A stretch of DNA of 64,000 nucleotides from Cristatella mucedo (taxonomy: Eukaryota > Bryozoa > Phylactolaemata > Cristatellidae): contig WPIO01000008.1 in NCBI GenBank assembly GCA_009760855.2, forward strand, positions 10,932,501 through 10,996,500, given 5' to 3'. Every line of letters starts with the position of its first letter. Position 1 is the first letter of the stretch. This document shows, piece after piece, positions 60,143 through 64,000 of this stretch. The translations under genes and the position numbers were made by a program. Under the pieces are notes generated by a model, which saw only the letters and a list, made by a program, of their open reading frames with translations, made no database searches and was not told where the DNA came from.

Positions 60143-60880
60143 GGGAGAGAATATGGCAAGGAGACTCGGCAGAGACATAGTGAAGATAAAGTCTAGATCA
60201 GCTCCGGCCTTGACCTTTCCTGATAAGTATCATAGCCCAATGGGTGTCACATTGCCAAATTGCTCTGCATGCTTTCTTTAAGTTACTGAAAGGGGCAAAG
60301 GTCTCTGGCCCTCCCATGGACCCACTTCCCTATGCCCATGAAGTGGATGGAGAGAGAGAGAGATAGAAAGAGAGATTGGTAAGATATTGTGATCATGTGA
60401 CTGCATGCTCTTTTCCATCTTAGGCTCGTTTGAAAAGCAGCTATACGTGCAGCTGTCACCTCAGATGCAGATGCATATGGCTGCCTTGACCAAGCAGCTG
60501 GCATATGCCACTCGCAGCTACACACCATCAATGTTGAAAGTGGCATGGAAGCCGTACATTGCCACCGGTAAGCTATCCAGATCCATGGTGGCGGACTGGC
60601 CCACTGGCTTGTTCTTTTTTGGCTTTCATAATGGGGCCCTGCAAATAAGCTGACCGCTGTGCTCCTGGCACTTGTCTGATCTAGCAGTGCTCCCGTTTGA
60701 TTGCAGCACCTTCTCGAACGCCCTGGCTTAACTCTGGCTCGCAGCAACACAGTAACGGTCATCCATTGAGCATCAGGGATGGGCATGACCGACTTCCTTG
60801 GCCTGCTGTCTTCGACTACGACCCGACCGCATCTGAAGAGCATGCCCTGACTGTTTACGAACACTTTGACTATCCATTCG
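41974..60880 (+). CDS. EIF2AK3: EIF2AK3 (PERK), ER-stress eIF2-alpha kinase; 5' part of gene (lumenal sensor domain)
   Basis: Eight exons are visible: 41974-42176, 49467-49596, 49981-50196, 51396-51547, 51638-51738, 59855-60014, 60424-60567 and 60707-60880. They encode the signal peptide and lumenal stress-sensing beta-propeller of PERK, in the family order: LLLVSTMDSYLTALD, WSLETGPKLLSSSLSN, VPSLDGSLYRLL, RETTTYGISVDSGK, EKWNFSVG with the conserved N-glycosylation site, KAWLVADGRASELNLFDE, LLYVGSFEKQLYVQLS and WKPYIATAPSRTPWL. In known PERK this domain senses unfolded protein in the ER lumen and oligomerises to activate the cytoplasmic kinase. The related sensor IRE1 was considered, but TTYG..SGK, EKWNFSVG and WKP...PSRTP are PERK signatures. 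Phases are continuous except for one exon missing from the model between 51738 and 59855. The membrane segment and kinase lie beyond the window. Confidence 0.93.
42345..42645 (+). mobile_element. LINE-A 3' fragment with ATT tail
   Basis: ACATACCTATTTAGGACAGT (end of ORF2), the 3' untranslated part TGATTCGTCCTTGATGTGCT, GCATGCTGACCCTGTGCATG, then the hairpin and (ATT)n. Begins 170 bp after PERK exon 1. Confidence 0.9.
42790..42925 (-). mobile_element. SINE-1 copy, degenerate
   Basis: TCAGCCTCAGTTGTATAGCG, GCAGAAGAGTCTTAGAGGCT and GAAGATTCAAATC (reversed B box), ending near CACCTTAACCCATGGCCAAG (reversed A box). Confidence 0.65.
42955..43165 (+). mobile_element. LINE-B fragment
   Basis: CTTCGCTACTTCCATGCTAC, TCACGTCCTCGACTGC and GAGCCGGAGTCTGTTGGCCA match the LINE-B C-terminal/3' region at 10130-10330. 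No tail is visible. Confidence 0.6.
43494..44058 (-). mobile_element. LINE-A 3' copies (a stub plus a 500-bp fragment)
   Basis: Two successive tails and 3' hairpins in the same orientation: a stub at 43494-43552 ending GCACCCTCAGAGAACTC, then ATT repeats and GCGCCCTCGGAGAACTCAAT at 43580. The second copy continues to CTTTTTAAATGTGGTTAAGT and the C-terminal coding blocks, and ends abruptly at 44058 where another copy's 3' end begins. Confidence 0.88.
44059..46780 (-). mobile_element. LINE-A, longest copy (endonuclease end, RT, 3' end)
   Basis: About 2.7 kb on the minus strand. 46672-45947 carries the C-terminal half of an APE-type endonuclease (PMVAVVYRPPGTNSSFISDF; DFSGLISTLQDCTEIDLSSL) and a linker (ARATKHKLEKAYTRSG; SYQSILAKAKTSFYKNI). 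45700-44600 carries the RT: SKATLDQ-like, [68 protein letters not shown] and SASISLVECARNLGVMF. Then come the thumb and C-terminal blocks. The 3' end at 44059 has the hairpin half (CTCTTTCTATGCACTTTACA) but no tail, because it abuts the previous copy. Stops and frameshifts are present throughout. Confidence 0.93.
46781..47635. other. PERK intron 1, possible further LINE-A 5' remnants
   Basis: Sequence just upstream (on the minus strand) of the LINE-A endonuclease region. No confident coding block is seen, and CGCCGCTGGGGCC-type GC patches occur near 46980. Confidence 0.35.
47636..47805 (+). mobile_element. SINE-1 copy
   Basis: CACGCCTCGATTCCGAG (weakened hairpin), GTGGGTTCGAATCTTGCAG (B box), GTGATGATAGCCTTTAAGGC, TCTTCTGCC and AAGAAGCTGTTAAATCAGC. 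Confidence 0.78.
47806..48755. other. PERK intron 1, nothing recognised
   Basis: Short frames only. Contains ACTACCCGGGTAGCAACACC, a small palindromic patch near 48565, and an AT-rich stretch at 48.66-48.72 kb. Confidence 0.35.
48760..49230 (-). mobile_element. Possible highly degenerate LINE-A fragment
   Basis: GTCTCGGGCTTTAGGTGCAC followed by GAACTGAAGATGTAGTTTCT and ATTTCGGATAGGTAAGGCG keeps the spacing of the LINE-A C-terminal blocks seen at 55380-55570. The similarity is weak. Confidence 0.4.
49467..49596 (+). CDS. EIF2AK3: PERK exon 2 (lumenal domain)
   Basis: 130 nt, acceptor CACTTGCAG, donor GTAACC, ending in phase 0. Encodes DALLLVSTMDSYLTALDVTD, then HGRTVWSLETGPKLLSSSLS and NIE. 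The STMDSYLTALD strand and the SSSLSN.E block align with the first PERK propeller blade. The frame is open upstream to about 49291, but the acceptor and the conserved start support 49467. Confidence 0.93.
49981..50196 (+). CDS. EIF2AK3: PERK exon 3 (lumenal domain)
   Basis: 216 nt, phase 0 at both ends, acceptor TCGCTACAG, donor GTTAGT. Encodes VVFAGVPTRLVPSLDGSLYR, then MVEPMPFSADSLLSSTVRLT and VGSRETTTYGISVDSGK. The VPSLDGSLY and VG.RETTTYG..SGK motifs are diagnostic of PERK. Confidence 0.95.
51396..51547 (+). CDS. EIF2AK3: PERK exon 4 (lumenal domain)
   Basis: 152 nt, acceptor TTGGTGCAG, donor GTGGGT. Encodes VKYVCDKAGCVDDGSSHGPG, a loop, then SMQTVRAAAMRTGSE and two bases of Lys. It aligns with the V.Y.C...GC and QKTVRAV.P..GNEKW segments of PERK. 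The donor is fixed by the need to restore KWNFSVG with exon 5; a GTGAAG four bases later would lose the frame. Confidence 0.92.
51638..51738 (+). CDS. EIF2AK3: PERK exon 5 (lumenal domain)
   Basis: 101 nt after a 90-bp intron, acceptor GCGTTTGCAG, donor GTAGGT. Completes EKWNFSVGQHEVNIVNEHTN and runs into an acidic segment ending EDEHA. The NFS sequon corresponds to the known conserved N-glycosylation site of PERK, and a second sequon (NET) is present. It leaves one base, so the next exon must begin with two bases of a codon. Confidence 0.92.
51835..52165 (+). mobile_element. LINE-A RT fragment (interrupted)
   Basis: Contains DDLRNAGLSEVSLVLLLDLP (equivalent to DLLRNADIG..SL..LLDLSAAFD), then LSSHLGIV and an ALQWFRS-like block. 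A short TAATAATAATAATAATGAGG segment at 52080-52115 looks like the 3' tail of another, tiny LINE-A insertion within it. Confidence 0.75.
52166..52940 (-). mobile_element. LINE-A 3' copy, inverted relative to its neighbours
   Basis: The 3' end lies at 52175-52240 (GCCCCTCAGAGAGCTCAAAC, TTTACATTTGCTGCAAAGG). The minus-strand frame carries NWHSTSPDLSKFKKKRKTHQ, then thumb blocks and an MGKPS-like end at about 52930. Confidence 0.85.
52941..53830 (+). mobile_element. LINE-A 3' copy forming an inverted pair with 52166-52940
   Basis: Starts AATGACGATAAAACTAGGTC (NDDKTR..VMGK), passes SRIDLCNSLL, the QLGFSVV and FILWLQPIYQNYF blocks, PKAWSSLPTDFTASPDLMAF-like coding, then the 3' end at 53780-53830 (ATTTATTTCTCTGGAGGTGC, ATTATTACTG). 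Frames are broken. Confidence 0.82.
53831..55139. other. PERK intron sequence, nothing recognised
   Basis: Unique-looking DNA searched for the missing PERK exon without success. Several pyrimidine-rich AG sites exist (for example CTCTGGCAG at about 54867), but the following frames do not resemble PERK. Confidence 0.4.
55140..56215 (-). mobile_element. LINE-A copy, old, with an inserted SINE-1
   Basis: The plus strand shows the reversed 3' region (CATGAGGGATCTAAATC, TTAGCATATGCTGG) and C-terminal blocks (GAGTTCCTGGCTTTGGAAGC, AAAGAATTTGAGGTTGG). After the SINE at 55720-55872 the thumb and TVIGKPNATRKLKSVTLNMA blocks continue. The SINE therefore inserted after the LINE. Confidence 0.78.
55720..55872 (-). 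mobile_element. SINE-1 copy nested in LINE-A
   Basis: GGTGATTCAACAGCATCATT, TTACAGCGGCAGAG, CACTGCAGAACTAGAACCTG (reversed B box) and CACCTTACCCCTGCAC (reversed A box). GACCTGGGTCACGAAGATCG is a decayed form of the hairpin. Confidence 0.7.
56538..56660 (-). mobile_element. LINE-A 3' end stub
   Basis: AATAATAATATATTTGTATA, GTGCCACTAGAGAACTTAAT, CCCTTTCTAGGCACTTTACA and the start of the 3' untranslated region. Confidence 0.82.
56705..56882. repeat. 89-bp tandem duplication (two copies)
   Basis: The block starting CCTACTCAGTTATACGTGAC and ending TTTATAATACAGATG at 56705-56793 is repeated at 56794-56882 with only two or so differences (ACG to ACA, CGAAAG to CGGAAG). It is a recent duplication compared with everything else in the intron. 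Confidence 0.95.
57190..57275 (+). mobile_element. LINE-A 3' end stub
   Basis: GTGTGCCTAGAAAGATGCGT, TCCCTGAGGGCATTATACAG and TTTTATTATTATTATG. A short patch of CCCTGAG repeats follows at 57330-57385. Confidence 0.78.
57276..57980. other. PERK intron sequence, nothing recognised
   Basis: CCCTGAG/CCGACCCTGAG degenerate repeats at 57330-57385, otherwise unique-looking. No PERK-like exon was found. Confidence 0.4.
57985..58195 (-). mobile_element. LINE-B 3' fragment
   Basis: AATATAATATAATATAATGG, ATGCATCTCCTTTCATAACT, CCCCAAAGCCACAAAGACCA and GGTACGCATACGGTAGCCAG match the LINE-B 3' end seen at 29995-30190. The pentamer tail has become TATAA-like. Confidence 0.78.
58196..58330 (+). mobile_element. 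LINE-A fragment (end of ORF2)
   Basis: ATCTCCTGATTTGACGGAAT, TAAGCTGAAAACTGACCTG and TTTAACACAGCCTTTGCCCT correspond to the LINE-A TSPDLT.FK..LKT.LF..AF end of the RT ORF. A short internal repeat of the TCATCT.CTGATTTGACG phrase is present. Confidence 0.6.
58428..58560 (+). mobile_element. SINE-2 copy with clear LINE-A-type tail
   Basis: A box TTTGGTCCAGTGGTTAAGGT, B box GTGGGCTCGAGGCCC, then GTAAAGCGCCTGATTAGAGA and TTAAGTTCTCTTGGGATGTT. The tail is nearly the LINE-A 3' end (GTAAAGCGCCTAGAAAGAGA, TTAAGTTCTCTGAGGGCGCT at 62477-62520). A TG microsatellite follows. Confidence 0.85.
58557..58610. repeat. TG-rich microsatellite
   Basis: Imperfect TGTG/TGCG run of about 54 bp directly after a SINE-2 copy. 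Confidence 0.9.
58725..58790 (+). mobile_element. LINE-A-type 3' end stub
   Basis: TGTAAAGCAACTGAAAGGAG, ATTGAGTTATCTTTGGGTGC and TATACAAAAGACATTATTAT. It could equally be the tail of a SINE-2. Confidence 0.6.
58791..59854. other. PERK intron sequence, nothing recognised
   Basis: About 1.1 kb before the KAWLVADG exon, with a polypyrimidine tract next to the acceptor. No PERK-like exon or repeat family was recognised. Confidence 0.4.
59855..60014 (+). CDS. EIF2AK3: PERK lumenal-domain exon (KAWLVADG segment)
   Basis: 160 nt, acceptor GTTTCCTCAG, donor GTAAGT, leaving one base. Encodes LPSAISKAWLVADGRASELN, LFDEVMVLPAADEISAG, an acidic/polar loop and SPLLYV. It aligns with the TPIASAWLLKDGK..PISLFDD...VYLG part of vertebrate PERK. 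Confidence 0.9.
60062..60139. repeat. (GA)n microsatellite, 78 bp
   Basis: Perfect GA run in a short PERK intron, 47 bp after the donor of the preceding exon. A shorter GA-rich patch lies at 60352-60375 in the same intron. Confidence 0.99.
60424..60567 (+). CDS. EIF2AK3: PERK lumenal-domain exon (LYVQLS to WKP segment)
   Basis: 144 nt, acceptor TTCCATCTTAG, donor GTAAGC. With the base from the previous exon it gives GSFEKQLYVQLSPQMQMHMA, then a helical stretch and LKVAWKPYIAT. It matches GMYRGQLYLQSS...IKWKPLI of PERK in order and spacing. Confidence 0.92.
60707..60880 (+). CDS. EIF2AK3: PERK lumenal-domain exon (PSRTP to membrane-proximal segment)
   Basis: 174 nt, acceptor TTGATTGCAG, donor GTTAGT. 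Encodes APSRTPWLNSGSQQHSNGHP, a polar loop, then SEEHALTVYEHFDYPF and one base of the next codon. PSRTP is an invariant-looking PERK motif, and the YEHFDYPFG end corresponds to the vertebrate LQYPYDNGYY segment just before the membrane. The next exon (juxtamembrane and transmembrane) is not in the window. Confidence 0.92.
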
Positions 60881-60936
60881 GTTAGTCGCCTGCGCTGGGT
60901 ACAGACTGCAGCGGGATGTGGACACACCATAGTTCT

Positions 60937-61345
60937 AATGTATCTCCGGCTGTAACTCTATAAAGCATCAAAGGCTAGGTTTTTTAGAGTTTTGCATAAT
61001 GCACACAAAGCCAAAGTGGCTTTCGGTATGCAGACAGTAGTCAAAAGACCTCATCTCAAGCAACAAAGAGTAAGTTAAAAGCATAGCTGAGTCGGTAAGT
61101 CAGTGGAAGAAGTGGTTAGCATAGACCTAGCAGCTCAGGATGTGTGAAAAGGATGTACCACACTCGGCAGCAGGAGGATAAATAGCAGTGCAAAACAATT
61201 GTGGAAATGAGTTCCACAGTCTATAATCTGCAGAGCAAAAGCTTCTGTCACCAATGGTCTTTAAGCAGAGAAATGGAACAGCTAATATAATGGCCATAGA
61301 GGACCTGAGGGTCTCAGGAGGCTGAAACTGGTTTTGCAGTTCAGC
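60937..61345 (-). mobile_element. LINE-B 3' copy
   Basis: Starts AATGTATCTCCGGCTGTAAC on the plus strand (reversed 3' end) and runs through TTTCGGTATGCAGACAGTAG to the RT C-terminus, readable on the minus strand as VPFLCLKTIGDRSFCSADYR followed by LWNSFPQL. It begins exactly where the similarity between 60843-60936 and 63403-63494 stops. Confidence 0.85.
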
Positions 61346-61380
61346 ATCCTATGAAGAAGCCTAGCGACTGTAGTCCTTGT

Positions 61381-61765
61381 GGGTCAGAGTCTGCCTACTT
61401 TCAGCTACATAATATCGCTAAAATTCGGGCTTGTTTAGACATAGATACCACATCTAAGTGGGTCCATGCATCTGTGACATCTCTTGACTTCTGTAACTTA
61501 CTGCTTGCTGGTCTACTGGCTTGTGCAATCAAGCGCTTACAGCTGGTGCAAAACTCTGCAGCTAGGTTCGTCTGTCGTGAACACCGCAGTTGCCACATCT
61601 CACCACTTTTCACCGACCTGCACTGGCTTCCAGTCAAGCAATGCATCGACTTCAACGTTTTGTCTCTCACTTTCAGGTCCCTTCATTTAACTCCAATCTA
61701 CCTATCAGATCTACTGCCCCACCAAGCTAAGCATCCTACCACCCGCTTTTTGGAACCCAACTGTT
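61381..61765 (+). mobile_element. LINE-A fragment 1 of a tandem cluster
   Basis: Reads SAYFQLHNIAKIRACLDIDT, FCNLLLAGLLACAIKRLQLV, QNSAARFVCREHRSCHISPL and LPVKQCIDFNVLSLTFRSLH, then stops near the LINE-A TTRF.E.N block without a 3' end. Confidence 0.9.
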
Positions 61766-62537
61766 TCGGGCTTGTTTAGATAAGGATACCACATCTAAGT
61801 TGGTCCATTCGTCGTTCCATTCGTTCATTAAGTTGGTGCATTCCTGACATTCCGTCTCGACTTCTGCAACTCACTGCTCGCTGGCCTACCAGCATGTGCG
61901 ATCAGGCGATTGCAGCTGGTGCAAAACTCTGCAGCTAGGCTTGTCTGTCGCGAGCGGCGCAGTTGCCACATTACTCCACTTCTCGCCGACCTGCACTGGC
62001 TACCAGTCATGCAACGGATTGACTTCGAGGTTTTGTCGCTCACTTTTAGGTCACTTCATTCTTTGGCTCTAGCCTATCTCTCAGATATACTCCCCCATCA
62101 GGCCAAGCATCGTACCACCCGCTTTTCGGAATCCAACAGTCTACAAATACCCGTACAAACCTCAAATCCTTTGGAGACCGGGCATTTAGTTCGTATGCTC
62201 CCAAAGCCTGGAGCTCTCTCCCGACCTGCGTCAGAACATCCCCTGACCTGACCACATTTAAAAAGAATTTAAAAACACACCTATTTAGGACAGCATTCAG
62301 TGGTTCCCTGTGATTCGTCCTTGATGTGCTTATGCGTGCTGACACTATGCATGCTGCCACTAACCACATTTGCATGCTGACCCTGTGCATGTCACCCCTA
62401 ACCATGTTATTCGTTTTGTTTGTTTATCAAGCATGATTTTTATCACCATTCAATTGCATTTCCCTTTGCAGCAAATGTAAAGCGCCTAGAAAGAGATTAA
62501 GTTCTCTGAGGGCGCTTTATTAAGTGCATTATTATTA
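61766..62537 (+). mobile_element. LINE-A fragment 2 of the cluster, with 3' end
   Basis: Restarts in the ARACLDKDTTSKLVHS region, repeats NSAARLVCRERRSCHITPLL, VLSLTFRSLHSLALAYLSDI and FKKNLKTHLFRTAFS-like coding, and keeps a well-preserved 3' end (GTAAAGCGCCTAGAAAGAGA, TTAAGTTCTCTGAGGGCGCT, ATTATTATTA). This is the best 3' reference copy in the window. Confidence 0.93.
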
Positions 62538-62858
62538 GCTATATCTCGTACAAACCTCAAATCCTTTGGAGACCATGCCTTTAGTTCGTATGCTCCCAAA
62601 GCCTGGAACTCACTCCCGACATGTGTCATGACATCTCTTGACCTGTCCACATTTGAAAAGAAACAAAAAACGCATCTATTTATGATAGCATTTAGTGGGC
62701 TGACTTGATGCGTGTTACCCCTAACCGTCTTATTCTTGTTGTTGATTGAGTTTGCTACCACTAACCATTCGATCGTCTTTCCTTTCTAACAGTTATCAAG
62801 CGCCTAGACAGAGACATTGAGTTCTTTGATGGCGCTTTATCAAATGTATTATTATCAT
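62538..62858 (+). mobile_element. LINE-A fragment 3 of the cluster, with 3' end
   Basis: Restarts within ORF2 (PRTNLKSFGDHAFSSYAPKAW-like, then NSLPTCVMTSLDLSTFEKKQ) and has its own 3' end (AGCGCCTAGACAGAGACATT, TTGATGGCGCTTTATCAAAT) and ATTATTATC tail. Part of the 3' untranslated region is deleted compared with fragment 2. Confidence 0.9.
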
Positions 62859-62859
62859 T

Positions 62860-63380
62860 AGAGTAGTAAATGTGTGACACATCCGTTGATCGACCGGAAG
62901 CCATAGCATCTCCTTCAGGAAAGGAGACATGTGGCTGAACCTGTGGGATTTGTTGACTAGCCTAGCAGCCATATTCATCACTATCTGAAGTGGCTTAATG
63001 GCTTTTTTCGGTAGCCAAGCTAAAACGGAATTGCAATAGCCCAGCCTAGACAGAACCAGGGAGCTAGTTCTGCCTATCAATCGCTGCAGCAAACTCCGAT
63101 GGTTTAAACGAAGATAACAGCCGGTTATCGTCAGCATAGAAGTGATAGCTGATCGCATGGGCCCGAATCACTTTGCCCAGAGGCTCGGTATGAAAGGAAA
63201 TGACAAAGGACCGAGAGCGGAGCCCTGTGGAGCTCCACAGGTGACTGGTCTGCTGGATGAGACTTGACCTTGACACGACACGGATAGAACACTCGGGGAC
63301 AAGTACGATTAGAACCATGTCATAACCCTTGTCTGTCAGACTGATCGTTGTTCTCAATCGTTCATGGAGGATGATTTCTT
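62860..63380 (-). mobile_element. LINE RT fragment with internal deletion (LINE-B-like)
   Basis: The minus strand reads FHTEPLGKVIRAHAISYHFY then ADDNRLLSSFKPSEFAAAID at 63230-63064, the RT catalytic region with an intact YADD. It then jumps to SSLVLSRLGYCNSVLAWLPK and LWLPVDQRMCHTFTTL. The roughly 100 residues that normally separate these blocks are missing. The SFKPS phrase is shared with the LINE at 30.0-32.4 kb. Confidence 0.85.
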
Positions 63381-63402
63381 AGTGTCTGAATGGCCACGAC
63401 AG

Positions 63403-63494
63403 GCCTAACTGTTTACGAACATTGTGACTATGCTTTCGATCGGTCGCCTGCTCTGGGAACTCACCGCAGTGGAATTTGGACTTGCTATAGTTCT
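63403..63494 (+). pseudogene. Partial, mutated copy of a PERK exon end and intron start
   Basis: Similar to 60843-60936: ACTGTTTACGAACATTGTGA versus ACTGTTTACGAACACTTTGA, TCGCCTGCTCTGGG versus TCGCCTGCGCTGGG, and CTATAGTTCT versus CCATAGTTCT. It covers the last 38 bases of the PERK exon and about 56 bases of its intron. The donor GGTTAG has become GATCGG, so this copy cannot splice like the original. Translated, it gives LTVYEHCDYAF and continues open to 63605 without PERK-like sequence. Confidence 0.8.
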
Positions 63495-64000
63495 TTTTGT
63501 CTATGCTGTCATGACAAGGGAGCAGTGCCAAGTAAAGGTTATAATTTCATCATGTCTCTTGACATGTCTAGCTTGATGTTTTTCCTGTATCCTTTCTACG
63601 ATCTGTGAATGAGCAGGATGTCGTTTTTTCAGGATCAGCATTGCTTAGTCCCTTCCATCTCGTCTGTATAGTGACTCTATGCTGTTGCCTTGCTTGCTGG
63701 CGCTCTAGGTCTGCTAACTTATCGTGCTCTGTGCTATTCGGTACTTCTGTTTACTGTCTTCTCGTCGTTTGCTTCGGTGCCGATCTAGCGTTTTTGCTTT
63801 CTATGCTTGCTTCGTGCTCAGGGTAGGTGGTCTTTTGGACTATTTGAACCCGGTAGTACCTTTTCTGTTTTTAGCTATTGCTTAATCCCCTTCATTGCCA
63901 GAGGTCTGAATCCACGTCAGTGTTTTGCTATTAAGTCAGCTGTTTATTGAGCATGAGCAGTGACACTGTTAGCCGATTGATTTGATGAAGGTGTGTGTGT
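63495..64000. other. PERK intron sequence, nothing recognised; ends in a TG repeat
   Basis: No PERK juxtamembrane or transmembrane exon was found. A Cys/Leu/Ser-rich frame at 63605-63826 looks hydrophobic but has no start context or splice support. The window ends in GTGTGTGTGT. Confidence 0.4.

Noticed and set aside
63605-63826. Hydrophobic Cys/Leu-rich frame as the PERK transmembrane exon
   Set aside because: No acceptor in the right phase and no resemblance to the PERK juxtamembrane sequence; it probably reads intron sequence.

Overview
This is metazoan nuclear DNA. The window holds two intron-containing protein-coding genes that I could assemble exon by exon. They are arranged divergently in a sea of old non-LTR retrotransposon (LINE) fragments, tRNA-derived SINEs, microsatellites and degenerate tandem repeats. 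The GT/AG introns, the animal-type genes (FANK1 and PERK/EIF2AK3), the CR1/L2-like LINEs with ATT-repeat tails and the abundance of TG/CT/AT microsatellites point to an animal, most likely an aquatic invertebrate or another early-branching lineage. The species cannot be named from the sequence.

Minus strand, 172-25382: FANK1 (fibronectin type III plus ankyrin repeats). Eight coding exons with canonical splice sites and fully continuous phases give a complete 374-residue protein. Its introns (0.17 to 8.2 kb) hold LINE and SINE copies, long microsatellites and an unidentified decayed coding region at 10.7-12.1 kb. A CpG-rich stretch flanks the start codon at 25.4-25.6 kb.

25.6-41.9 kb: intergenic. 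It contains a partly duplicated GC-rich segment (26.4-26.7 kb), two degenerate tandem arrays with the same ~172-bp period (28.9-29.7 and 36.4-38.0 kb), a 5'-truncated LINE with endonuclease and reverse transcriptase remains (30.0-32.4 kb), SINEs, an 80-bp palindrome at 34.25 kb and a small 68-codon ORF with a mitochondrial-presequence look at 41.5 kb.

Plus strand, 41974-60880 and beyond: EIF2AK3/PERK, the ER-stress eIF2-alpha kinase. Exon 1 (signal peptide) and seven further exons of the lumenal beta-propeller sensor domain are visible. One exon, expected between 51.7 and 59.9 kb, was not found. The transmembrane segment and kinase lie beyond the window. A 17-codon upstream ORF overlaps the PERK start codon. 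A mutated copy of the end of the last visible exon plus its splice junction lies 2.5 kb downstream, past a LINE cluster.

Repeats: LINE-A (CR1/L2/Rex1-like, 3' hairpin plus ATT tail) occurs about 20 times, including nested, tandem and inverted arrangements. LINE-B (3' TTACA repeats) occurs about 7 times. SINE-1 has a tRNA-like head with a perfect hairpin. SINE-2 has a tRNA head fused to a LINE-A-like tail, suggesting that LINE-A mobilises it. I saw no prokaryotic system, CRISPR array, rRNA or intact tRNA gene.
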